DNA of 13,882 bases, taken from positions 1 to 13,882 of the forward strand of contig CBDUCN010000114.1 in NCBI GenBank assembly GCA_965365655.1. Reading direction: 5' to 3'. The stretch comes from JBFHNV01 sp965365655 (GTDB lineage Bacteria > Pseudomonadota > Gammaproteobacteria > HK1). Position numbers and translations under genes: made by a program. The stretch's first letter is position 1; the number at the start of each line of letters is the position of its first letter. The notes beneath the pieces are model-generated. The model saw only the letters and a list, made by a program, of their open reading frames with translations, was not told the origin of the DNA and ran no database searches. Shown in pieces: positions 7,973 through 13,882 of the stretch.

Positions 7973-10711
7973 ATGACGATCCCGACGGAAGCGGATGCCG
8001 AACGCATCCTGGGCCTGTGGCTGGAGCGTGATCTGAGCGCCGCCGCCGCCGGCCTGCCGCGCGCCTTCGACGTGGAGAGCGAGCTGGAGCACGCCGCCGG
8101 GATCCTCTCCGCCGGGCACGACCTGCTGCTGGTCGGGGATTCCGGGGTCGGCAAGAGCGCACTGGTCACCGAGCTCGCGCGCCGGATCCCGGAGACGGAG
8201 TCGCTGCGGGGTCTGGCGGACGCGCCGGTGCTGCAGCTCTCGGTCGGGCTGCGGCTGTCGCGCCTCGGCAAGGACGAGAGCCTGTTCGAGGCCTTCGCCG
8301 CGCTGATGGACGCGCTGCCCCGGCTGCCGCGCCCGGTGGTGGCGTTCTTCCGCGACGGCGACCTGCTCCACCAGACCGGTCTCGCCGCACAGCTCGACGG
8401 CCTGTGCCTGCGCCAGCGCCTGCCGGTCCTCGTCGAGGGCCGGCCGGCGGCGATGAACGAGATGCTGGAGGTGTTCGAGGAGCTTGGGCAGCACTTCGTG
8501 ACCCTGTCGCTGTCGGAGCCCGAGCTGCCGCGGGCGCTGCGCATGGTGCGAGGCTGGGCCGGCGACCCGCACGGCGGCGGCGGAGCGCGCTTCGAGGACG
8601 CGGCCCTCGAGGAAGCGGTGTACCTGGGCCACCGCTTCCTGTCCCGCGGCCGGCTGCCGCGCAAGGCCATCGACCTGCTGCAGGCCAGCGCCGCGCTGGC
8701 CGGCGACACCGTGGACGCAGACGCGGTGACGCGGCGCTTCTGCGCCGTGCACGCGACGCCGCGCTGGCTGGTGGACCCGGCCGTGCCGCTCGCGCTGGAC
8801 GCGCTGGAGGAGCGCTTCCGCGACGCGCTGCTGGGCCAGGAGGATGCGGTCACCGCGGCGCTCGCGACCATCGCGACCATCAAGGCGGGGCTGTCGGATC
8901 CGCGCCGGCCGTTCGGCGTGTTCCTGTTCGTCGGGCCCACCGGCGTCGGCAAGACGCACCTCGCGCGCATGCTGGCCGAGGAGCTGTTCGGCAGCGCCGA
9001 GCGCATGGTGCGGATCAACATGGGCGACCACGCGGGCCCGCGCGGTGCCGAGGCGCTGTTCGGCGACCCCGAGCATCACCTGCCGGCCAACCGCCGCGGC
9101 GTGCTCGCGCAGCGCCTGGCGGGCCGCTCCTTCGGCGTGGTGCTGCTCGACGAGCTCGAGAAGGCGGACCGGGCGGTGCACGACCGGCTGTTGCCGCTGA
9201 TCGACGAGGGCAGCTTCGTCAACGGCGCCGGCGAGACCGTGACGTGCCGCTCCTCGATCATCATCGCGACCAGCAATGCCGGTGCGGAGGTCTATCGCGA
9301 GGCGGCGCTGGGCTTCACGACGCCCTCCGACCTCGAGTCCCGGCGCGAGGAGATGGACCGCCGCGTGAAGCAGGTCTTCCGCTTCGAGCTGCTCAACCGC
9401 TTCGACCAGGTCGTGCACTTCCACCCGCTGTCCCGCGACGAGATACGCGCCCTCGCGTCGCGCGAGCTCGAGGCCCTCGCCCAGCGCCCGGGCCTGCGGC
9501 GCTGTGGCGCCCGCGTGACGGTGGACGACGCGGTGCTCGACTGGCTGGCCGCGCACGGCTACGACGCGCAGCACGGCGCGCGCTTCCTGAAGCGCACCGT
9601 GGAGCGCGAGGCCACGACCGCGCTGGCCGGCGTGATGGCGCGTGCACCGCTCGCCGCCGGCGAGACCCTGGCGCTGGAGCTTCGCCGCGGCCGCATCCGC
9701 GCGATCCGGCGCGCAGCGGACCGGGCGCCCGCCGCGCGCGCGCCGGTCCCCGGCACGCCGTCGCCCGCGGCCACCGACGGGCTCGGGGCCGCGGCGCTGG
9801 TGGAGCGCGCCGCGCCGCGCCTCGAGGCGCTCGCGCGGGACGTCTCGGAGCGCGACCGGCTGCTCAACGAGATGGCGCAGCCCGAGTTCTGGGAGGACAC
9901 GGCGCGCCGCGACCTGGTCACCGAGCGCTTCCGCGCGCTCGATCTCGCGACCCGGCTCGCCGGGCGCTACGCGGCCGCGGTGGAGCGGGTGCGCGAGGCG
10001 CTGGAGGCCGGCGAGGCGATCGACGCGGGACTGCTCGCCCGGGCCGCGCAGGACCTTCGCGCCTGGGAGGAGCGCGAGCGGCTCGAAGGCGTGTCGCGGG
10101 TGTGGCTGGTGCTGTCCGCCGTCGATGCCCGGGCGCCGTCGCGGGACTGGATGCTGCGCGTCGCGCGCATGTATCTCGGCTGGTGCCGGCTGAGCGGCCT
10201 GCGCTGTGCGCCGGCCGCGTTCGAGCCGCGTGCCGGCACGGCGCTGTCGCGCATGGTGCTGGAGGTCGAGGGGCCGGGCGCGGAGCACTACCTGGACGCC
10301 GAGCGCGGCGTGCACCGCCAGCGCCGCAGCGGCGCCGCGGACGCGTTGCTGCGGGTGGACGTCGTGCCCCAGGAGTCGGACGGCTTCGGTGTGGACGTGC
10401 GCGATCGCGGGCTGCTGCGCGGGCCGTTCGCGCTGCTCGCGGAGCTGGAGGCCACGCTGTCGCTGCCGCACACCGGCCAGAAGGTGACCCTGGCGGGCGC
10501 GAGCCGGGCGACCCTCGCGGGGCTGGTGGGGGACCTCGAGGCGGCATGGGCCGGGCTGCGCGTGGATTCCCCCGAGGTGGTGCGCAGCTACGGCGAGCCC
10601 GGCGGCGTGGCGGTGGACCCGCGCACCGGCGCGAGCGGTCTGCTGCGCACGGTGGAGCGCGGCCAGCTCGCCGCGTTCCTGGAGGCCTGGGAGCGCCACC
10701 GCGCGGCGTGA
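7973..10711 (+). CDS. ClpA/ClpB-like tandem AAA+ ATPase fused to a release-factor-2-like domain lacking GGQ
   Basis: This 912-residue protein has no signal peptide and is presumably cytoplasmic. D1 (about 30-245) keeps Walker A GDSGVGKS (55-62) but has no acidic Walker B (VVAFFRDGD) and no Arg fingers. It ends in RLPRKAIDLLQASA, matching the ClpB D1 small domain. D2 (about 285-575) is intact: Walker A GPTGVGKT (321-328), Walker B VVLLDELEKAD (389-399), sensor 1 IIIATSNAG (429-437), Arg finger Arg477 in ELLNRFD and sensor 2 GAR (535-537). The GYVGY pore loop is absent. An Ala/Pro linker (580-602) leads to residues 605-912, which follow RF2 in order: a PCRF-like coiled coil (MAQPEFWEDTARR), DWMLRVARMYLGW, LEVEGPGAEHYLDAERGVHR, RVDVVPQ, LPHTG, then RSY and DPRTGA near the end. 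The SPF and GGQ motifs are missing. ClpB-like ATPase plus RF2 decoy is what I see; a ribosome-linked role is inference. Confidence 0.95.
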   Translation: MTIPTEADAERILGLWLERDLSAAAAGLPRAFDVESELEHAAGILSAGHDLLLVGDSGVGKSALVTELARRIPETESLRGLADAPVLQLSVGLRLSRLGKDESLFEAFAALMDALPRLPRPVVAFFRDGDLLHQTGLAAQLDGLCLRQRLPVLVEGRPAAMNEMLEVFEELGQHFVTLSLSEPELPRALRMVRGWAGDPHGGGGARFEDAALEEAVYLGHRFLSRGRLPRKAIDLLQASAALAGDTVDADAVTRRFCAVHATPRWLVDPAVPLALDALEERFRDALLGQEDAVTAALATIATIKAGLSDPRRPFGVFLFVGPTGVGKTHLARMLAEELFGSAERMVRINMGDHAGPRGAEALFGDPEHHLPANRRGVLAQRLAGRSFGVVLLDELEKADRAVHDRLLPLIDEGSFVNGAGETVTCRSSIIIATSNAGAEVYREAALGFTTPSDLESRREEMDRRVKQVFRFELLNRFDQVVHFHPLSRDEIRALASRELEALAQRPGLRRCGARVTVDDAVLDWLAAHGYDAQHGARFLKRTVEREATTALAGVMARAPLAAGETLALELRRGRIRAIRRAADRAPAARAPVPGTPSPAATDGLGAAALVERAAPRLEALARDVSERDRLLNEMAQPEFWEDTARRDLVTERFRALDLATRLAGRYAAAVERVREALEAGEAIDAGLLARAAQDLRAWEERERLEGVSRVWLVLSAVDARAPSRDWMLRVARMYLGWCRLSGLRCAPAAFEPRAGTALSRMVLEVEGPGAEHYLDAERGVHRQRRSGAADALLRVDVVPQESDGFGVDVRDRGLLRGPFALLAELEATLSLPHTGQKVTLAGASRATLAGLVGDLEAAWAGLRVDSPEVVRSYGEPGGVAVDPRTGASGLLRTVERGQLAAFLEAWERHRAA

Positions 10712-10719
10712 GGCCGTGC

Positions 10720-10734
10720 GCGCCGCCGCGGCGC
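10720..10734 (+). terminator. GC hairpin after the AAA+/RF2-like gene
   Basis: GCGCCG (10720-10725) and CGGCGC (10729-10734) are perfect 6-bp arms with a 3-base loop, beginning 9 bases after the stop codon. There is no T-tract, so termination is uncertain. Confidence 0.3.
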
Positions 10735-10747
10735 CGGGCCGCCCCGC

Positions 10748-10753
10748 TACACT
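10748..10753 (+). promoter_or_regulatory. Putative -10 box TACACT for the acetyltransferase
   Basis: This is the second copy of CGCTACACT in the window, 54 bases before the GTG start. The expected transcription start falls near 10760, which is the A of the short leader ORF, so that ORF would be leaderless. No clear -35 box is visible. Confidence 0.4.
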
Positions 10754-10759
10754 GCGCAC

Positions 10760-10810
10760 ATGTCCACGTTCACCGATCGCCGCGCGCAGCGATCCGGCGC
10801 GCGCCGGTGA
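10760..10810 (+). CDS. Possible 16-residue leader ORF overlapping the acetyltransferase start
   Basis: An ATG at 10760 opens MSTFTDRRAQRSGARR, and its TGA stop overlaps the acetyltransferase GTG in the four bases GTGA (10807-10810). The overlap is typical of translational coupling, and no Shine-Dalgarno precedes the GTG. The ORF sits where transcription should start. No homology is recognised, and a 16-codon ORF in GC-rich DNA can arise by chance. Confidence 0.3.
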   Translation: MSTFTDRRAQRSGARR

Positions 10811-11241
10811 CGGTCGCGGTGCGCCCGTACCGCGCGGCCGACTTCGCCGGGGTCGATCGCCTGTGGCGGGAGGTGTTTCCTGACGATCCGCCGTGGAACC
10901 GTGCAGCCGTCGCGGTGCCGGCGAAGTGCCGCGTGCAGCCGGAGCTGTTCCTGGTCGCGGCGCACGGCAGCGCCGTCGTGGGCACCGTGATGGGCGGCTA
11001 CGACGGCCACCGCGGCTGGGTGTACGCGCTGGCCGTCGCACCCGGCCACCGCCGCCGGGGGATCGGCGCGCACCTCGTGGCGGAGCTCGAGTCGCGGCTC
11101 GCGGCGCTTGGCTGCGGCAAGCTGAACCTCCAGGTGCGCGCCGGAAACGCCGCGGTGCTCGGCTTCTACCGCGCGCTGGGCTTCGACGTGGAGGAGCGCG
11201 TGAGCATGGGCAAGAGGCTCCGGGGGGACGCGGCGACCTGA
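10807..11241 (+). CDS. ypeA: GNAT-family acetyltransferase, YpeA type
   Basis: This 144-residue cytoplasmic N-acetyltransferase is close to the usual YpeA length of about 141. It has the family marks VVGTVMGGYDGHRGWVYALA (residues 58-77), the acetyl-CoA pyrophosphate-binding loop GHRRRGIGAHL (80-90), FYRALGF near the end and the final SMGKRL. The early ADFAGVDRLW and PPWNRAA also fit YpeA. Family members transfer acetyl from acetyl-CoA to amines or protein lysines; the natural substrate here is unknown. The start is GTG at 10807 (alternative GTG 10819). Neither has a ribosome binding site, which fits coupling to the short ORF that overlaps the start. The gene begins 95 bases after the AAA+/RF2-like gene and is convergent with the S1C protease. 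Confidence 0.9.
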   Translation: MTVAVRPYRAADFAGVDRLWREVFPDDPPWNRAAVAVPAKCRVQPELFLVAAHGSAVVGTVMGGYDGHRGWVYALAVAPGHRRRGIGAHLVAELESRLAALGCGKLNLQVRAGNAAVLGFYRALGFDVEERVSMGKRLRGDAAT

Positions 11242-11268
11242 CGCGCAGTGCACGGCGGGCGCCCCGGG

Positions 11269-11290
11269 CGCCGGGCCGGATCGGCCGGCG
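11269..11290. terminator. Hairpin between convergent genes
   Basis: Arms at 11269-11278 and 11282-11290 pair over 9 bp with one bulged G and a GAT loop, between the ends of ypeA and the S1C protease. It is roughly symmetric, so it could act on both transcripts. T-tracts are absent. The rest of the 135-base gap shows nothing else. Confidence 0.4.
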
Positions 11291-11376
11291 GCGCCTGGGG
11301 GGCCCTCGGAGCGCTTGAATCTATCGCGCGCCGTCGCACGGCACGCGCAGCAGGCGGGCGAGAGGATCGCGTCCTC

Positions 11377-12486
11377 TCACTTCAGCTGCGGAAACTCCCG
11401 GCGCGCCACGTCCACCGGTATGGCGATGCCGAAGCCGTCCGCCGCGGCGCTGCGCGCGACCTTCAGCGTGTTGATGCCGACCACCCGCCCGTCCTCGGCG
11501 ATCAGCGGGCCGCCGCTGTTGCCCGGCAGCACCTTGGCGTCGGTCATGATGTGGTCGCGCCGCACCCGCGTGACCACGCCCTTGGTGAGCGCGTCTGCCA
11601 TGCCCAGCGGGCTGCCGATCGCATACACGGCCATGCCCTGGGAGACCTCCGAAAGCGGCGCCGTGTCGAGGCGCGGCGTGGTGTAGCCGTCCACCTTGAG
11701 CAGGGCCAGGTCGGCCTTCTCGGACAGTGCGACCAGGCGCGCCTGCACCTTGCTCTGGTCCTTCAGGATCACGGTGAAGTTCGTGGCCATGGTGGTCGCG
11801 GCGCCGCGGCGGTTGAACTCGGAGCGCATGCGCTCGAACTCGCGGCGCTTGCCGTCCACGTCGCGCTTCACGTCGCGGTACTCGCTGCTGCGCGCGCGGT
11901 AGACGCGCTGCAGGCGTTCGCGCTCCGCCTCCAGTTCCGCCCGCCGGGCGCTGCCGGGCGCCTGCGCGAGCTGCCGATCCAGCGCGCTGCGGGCCTCGCG
12001 CATCTCGGCCAGCATCGCGGCGCGTTCCGCGAGCGCGGCGTCGGCCGCCTCGAAGCGGCCTCGCGCATCGTCCAGCCTGTCCTCGGTCTTCTGCCACTGC
12101 CCGGTCTCCTCGGGGCGCAGCACGTGACGGTTGGTCACCAGGTAGCCGTCCGCGCTGACGAAGAAGCCGGAGCCGTTGCCGATCGGCGTCTTCACGGTGA
12201 CCACCGCGAGGGTCGCGGCGGCGACCGGGGTGTCGGTCGGGAAGCGGCTGCCGAGGCGCTCGGCGAGATCGCCTTCGAGCGGCGCCCCCGAGGCGGCGCC
12301 CGCCCGGTCGATGCGCTCGGCGTCCTTCTTCACCGCCGCCGGCGGGCGGTCGGTGAAGTGCCACTTCCCGTGCTCGTCCTGATAGCGGTAGATCTGCGCC
12401 GCCGCCGGCCCGGCCGCTACGGCCAGCGCGGCGAGCGCCGCGAGGAGGGCGGCGTGCAGCTGGAACCGGCGGTGGGGAATGCTCAT
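11377..12486 (-). CDS. Periplasmic S1C trypsin-like serine protease with DUF4124 and coiled-coil insertion
   Basis: This 369-residue exported protein starts at ATG 12486, chosen for the GGAGG about 4 bases upstream and the signal peptide that follows (RR at 6-7, hydrophobic 10-27, AAA cleavage at 28-30). A DUF4124 segment comes next (QIYRYQDEHGKWHFTDRPP, 31-49). The trypsin-like fold carries His121 in VTNRHVL, Asp259 in KADLALLKV and Ser324 in PGNSGGPL, so the triad is complete and HtrA/DegP-like. Between His and Asp lies a charged coiled-coil stretch of about 100 residues (126-228), absent from ordinary DegP-type proteases. No PDZ domain follows; the protein ends just after the last barrel strands (GFGIAIPVDVARREFPQLK). 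The role is presumably envelope protein quality control or processing; the substrate is unknown. Confidence 0.93.
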   Translation of the reverse strand: MSIPHRRFQLHAALLAALAALAVAAGPAAAQIYRYQDEHGKWHFTDRPPAAVKKDAERIDRAGAASGAPLEGDLAERLGSRFPTDTPVAAATLAVVTVKTPIGNGSGFFVSADGYLVTNRHVLRPEETGQWQKTEDRLDDARGRFEAADAALAERAAMLAEMREARSALDRQLAQAPGSARRAELEAERERLQRVYRARSSEYRDVKRDVDGKRREFERMRSEFNRRGAATTMATNFTVILKDQSKVQARLVALSEKADLALLKVDGYTTPRLDTAPLSEVSQGMAVYAIGSPLGMADALTKGVVTRVRRDHIMTDAKVLPGNSGGPLIAEDGRVVGINTLKVARSAAADGFGIAIPVDVARREFPQLK

Positions 12487-12521
12487 TCGGCCTCCGGGAG
12501 GACGAGCCGGCATCGCCGCGA

Positions 12522-12549
12522 AGCATAGCCGGCGGCCCGACGGGTGCAA
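12522..12549 (-). promoter_or_regulatory. Putative sigma-70 promoter for the S1C protease gene
   Basis: On the minus strand TTGCAC (plus 12544-12549) and TATGCT (plus 12522-12527) are separated by 16 bases, matching consensus at 3/6 and 4/6. The start of transcription would lie roughly 29 bases before the ATG. Confidence 0.45.
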
Positions 12550-12675
12550 TGCGCGGCGGCGTACCGGCTGATCATCGGCCGCGCGGCCCGGGGCTTGACC
12601 GCGCATGGCCGCCCGCCGGGGCCGCGCGTAGCATCGCCCGTCTGGCAACGACCGGGCCCGGAGGGCCGACCGCCC

Positions 12676-12936
12676 ATGCCGAAGCGCGCAATCGTGATCG
12701 GCCTGCTCGCGCTCGCGACGCCGGGCGGCGTGGCGGCGCAGCCGATGGACTGCTTCAACGACGAGGAGGCGCCGCTGCGCAGCGGCCCGGCGAACGACCT
12801 GCAGCCGCCCGCGGTGGGACGCCTGCCGGCGGTGCTGCAGGTGACCGACGAGGACGTGGGCGCGGTGCTCGACGCGATCGCCGAGCACGAGCGTCGCCGC
12901 GCGGCCGGACGCGGGGCGGCGGACGACGGGTCCTGA
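12676..12936 (+). CDS. Small exported protein of unknown function
   Basis: This 86-residue protein has a signal peptide (Lys3-Arg4, hydrophobic 5-15, VAA before QPMDC), a single Cys at about residue 26 in the mature part, and a charged helical C-terminus rich in Asp/Glu then Arg (VTDEDVGAVLDAIAEHERRR). I do not recognise a family. Third codon positions are almost all G or C, as in the surrounding genes, which supports real coding. GGAGGG lies about 10 bases before the ATG. The gene diverges from the S1C protease (189-base gap with possible back-to-back promoters) and converges on the SirB2-like gene. A TAGCAT -10-like box is at 12629-12634. The mature peptide would be soluble and periplasmic, or possibly secreted. 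Confidence 0.65.
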   Translation: MPKRAIVIGLLALATPGGVAAQPMDCFNDEEAPLRSGPANDLQPPAVGRLPAVLQVTDEDVGAVLDAIAEHERRRAAGRGAADDGS

Positions 12937-12978
12937 GCCGCGGGCGGCCCGCCGTCGGCCCCGCGGCGCGCTTCGCGC
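12937..12978. terminator. Two hairpins in the convergent gap
   Basis: GCCGCGGG (12937-12944) pairs with CCCGCGGC (12960-12967). GCGCG and CGCGC (12966-12970 and 12974-12978) form a second hairpin with a 3-base loop. They fill the 51-base gap between the small exported protein and the SirB2-like gene, where a two-way terminator is expected. The two hairpins share two bases and might be alternatives. Confidence 0.35.
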
Positions 12979-12987
12979 GACGCCCGT

Positions 12988-13374
12988 TCAGAGAACGCCC
13001 AGGGGTCGGTGGCTGACCGCGGTGATCAGGATCAACGCGTATGCCGCGAGTGCGAGCGCGAGCGCCGTCGCGCGGATGCGGCGGGTGCGGCCGCGGCGCA
13101 GCGCCACCATGCCGGCGGCGATGTAGGCGACGAGCAGGGCCAGCTTGGCCGCGAGCCAGGGGTGGGCGGTGGGGGCGAGGCCCAGCATCACCGCCATCGC
13201 GGCGCCGCTCAGCAGCAGGGCCGTGTCGACCGCATGCGGCGCCACCCGAACCCACCGCGCGTCGAGGCGCGGCGAGCCGCGCAGCATCCACCAGCCGCGC
13301 AATGCGAAGCCGGCCCCGGACACCAGTGCCAGGGTCACGTGCACGGGCTTCAGCACGGCGTAGGTCTCCGTCAC
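12988..13374 (-). CDS. SirB2-family integral membrane protein
   Basis: This 128-residue hydrophobic protein has four predicted membrane segments (about 8-28, 48-65, 72-89, 101-119). The order of conserved pieces matches SirB2: LKPVHVTLAL, GFALRGWWMLRGSP, RVAPHAVDTALLLSG and WLAAKLALLVAYI. It would sit in the inner membrane. The family's biochemical role is not established; the name comes from a Salmonella locus. The start is GTG at 13374 with GGAG 6 bases upstream. It stands alone on the minus strand, divergent from the FmdB-type gene. Confidence 0.88.
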   Translation of the reverse strand: MTETYAVLKPVHVTLALVSGAGFALRGWWMLRGSPRLDARWVRVAPHAVDTALLLSGAAMAVMLGLAPTAHPWLAAKLALLVAYIAAGMVALRRGRTRRIRATALALALAAYALILITAVSHRPLGVL

Positions 13375-13463
13375 GGCGGCTCCGGGCGCCAGGGCTGCGC
13401 CGCGCCAGGATAGCGCCCGCCAGCGTGCCGCATTCGTGATCGGTCAGCGGGGTCCCGGGGGTG

Positions 13464-13567
13464 GCCGGCCCGGCACGGGCCGCGGGGACACGCTGTGAAT
13501 ACATCCCTGTACGCTCGACGGCCGCATCCATGCGGCCGACGGTCCCCGCGACCCGCACCGGACCGGC
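13464..13567. repeat. Cloverleaf-like nested inverted repeat (REP-like element)
   Basis: Outer arms CGCGGGGAC (13481-13489) and GTCCCCGCG (13542-13550) are perfect complements, and pairing continues outward with a few mismatches to 13464/13567. Inside lie two hairpins: TACA-tccc-TGTA (13500-13511) and the perfect 9-bp CGGCCGCAT-cc-ATGCGGCCG (13519-13538). The single strand could fold into a cruciform of one basal stem and two side hairpins. Such compact nested palindromes between genes are typical of dispersed REP-type repeats. Only one copy is visible here, so mobility is inference. Confidence 0.55.
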
Positions 13568-13650
13568 GTATCCGAACACCAGTGCAGCGTGCCGGGCCCT
13601 GGAGCCGTGTGTGGTGGCCGGCCGCTGGAACCGGCGTCGGCAACGGGCTC

Positions 13651-13679
13651 TTGAAAGCCTCGGTTCGCGCCCCCATCCT
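13651..13679 (+). promoter_or_regulatory. Possible promoter for the FmdB-type gene
   Basis: TTGAAA (13651-13656) and CATCCT (13674-13679) are 17 bases apart, 38 bases before the ATG. The -10 box is weak (3/6). Apart from this and the nested inverted repeat, the 342-base stretch 13375-13716 shows no gene. Confidence 0.35.
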
Positions 13680-13716
13680 GCGGCGGTCGACCGCACCGCA
13701 ATCCCCGGACCCCGTC

Positions 13717-13882
13717 ATGCCCATCTACGAGTACGAATGCAACGCCTGTGGCGAGCGCCACGAGTTCATCCAGAAGTTCAGCGATTCGCCGAAACGCAAG
13801 TGCCCCGCGTGCGGCAAGCAGCGCCTTCGCAAGCTGATCTCGGCAGCCGCCTTTCACCTCAAGGGCGACGGCTGGTACGTGA
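13717..13882 (+). CDS. FmdB-family zinc-ribbon protein (partial, 3' end outside window)
   Basis: The first 55 residues of a small zinc-ribbon protein are present and run off the right edge. MPIYEYECNACGERHEFIQK is the typical FmdB/CxxC_CxxC_SSSS start. The two zinc-binding pairs are Cys8/Cys11 and Cys29/Cys32 (KCPACGK), followed by KLISAAAFHLKGDGWY, the usual end of the core domain. The function is described only as putative regulatory. In many gammaproteobacteria this gene sits just upstream of a DUF502 membrane protein and aspS, which could be checked beyond the edge. Confidence 0.9.
   Translation, partial: MPIYEYECNACGERHEFIQKFSDSPKRKCPACGKQRLRKLISAAAFHLKGDGWYV

Noticed and set aside
9785..10708. 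RF2-like segment as a functional prfB or a programmed-frameshift RF2 gene
   Set aside because: It has no GGQ, SPF or frameshift site and is in frame with the ATPase. It cannot be the housekeeping release factor.
7928..11041. Minus-strand open frame of 1037 codons across the AAA+/RF2-like gene and ypeA
   Set aside because: It has low-complexity Arg/Ala/His composition and no recognisable motif, and the plus-strand gene under it has intact ATPase motifs. It is an antisense artefact of high GC content.
8404..11241. Long plus-strand frame ending with the acetyltransferase (945 codons)
   Set aside because: Only the tail from GTG 10807 resembles a protein (YpeA). The rest is an out-of-frame reading of the AAA+/RF2-like gene.
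13444..13857. Minus-strand open frames across the FmdB start and the inverted repeat
   Set aside because: They run antisense to the clear FmdB zinc-ribbon start and through the palindromic element, with no protein-like composition.
1..13882. CRISPR array, tRNA/rRNA genes, insertion sequence or prophage
   Set aside because: I saw no regularly spaced repeats, tRNA-like cloverleaf with acceptor end and anticodon, transposase or phage gene on reading both strands.

Overview
The window is very GC-rich, with GC-saturated third codon positions, and several genes use GTG starts. A YpeA-type acetyltransferase, a SirB2-type membrane protein, DUF4124 and an FmdB zinc ribbon point to a high-GC gammaproteobacterium, perhaps Xanthomonadales-like or a related lineage. 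That assignment is inference. I see no rRNA, tRNA, CRISPR array or insertion sequence.

Positions 84-7865 (minus strand) hold a type I secretion and adhesin-control cluster. In transcription order it contains: a TolC-family outer-membrane exporter fused to a TSP3-like linker, an Ig/cadherin-like domain and an OmpA peptidoglycan-binding domain; a LapG-type periplasmic cysteine protease; a LapB-type ABC exporter with a protease-dead C39-like domain; a LapC/HlyD-type adaptor; and a LuxR-type regulator with a CsgD/VpsT-like degenerate receiver. Together these look like the secretion, surface-retention and regulation machinery for a giant biofilm adhesin. Neither the adhesin nor the LapD c-di-GMP receptor is in the window.

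Positions 7973-11241 (plus strand) hold the most unusual gene. It encodes a 912-residue protein in which a tandem ClpA/ClpB-like AAA+ module is joined to a release-factor-2-like C-terminal half that has lost both the GGQ peptidyl-hydrolysis motif and the SPF stop-codon motif. The first ATPase ring is degenerate and the second lacks the usual aromatic pore loop. This suggests a ribosome- or RF-site-directed remodelling ATPase rather than a release factor or a protein-threading unfoldase. A YpeA-family GNAT acetyltransferase follows, apparently with its own promoter and a short overlapping leader ORF.

Positions 11377-13882 hold a periplasmic S1C serine protease (minus) with an N-terminal DUF4124 segment and a coiled coil of about 100 residues inserted between the catalytic His and Asp; a small exported protein of unknown function (plus); a SirB2-like membrane protein (minus); and the start of an FmdB-type zinc-ribbon gene that runs off the right edge (plus). 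Between the last two lies a cloverleaf-like nested inverted repeat resembling a dispersed REP-type element. GC-rich hairpins without T-tracts sit in the convergent gaps.
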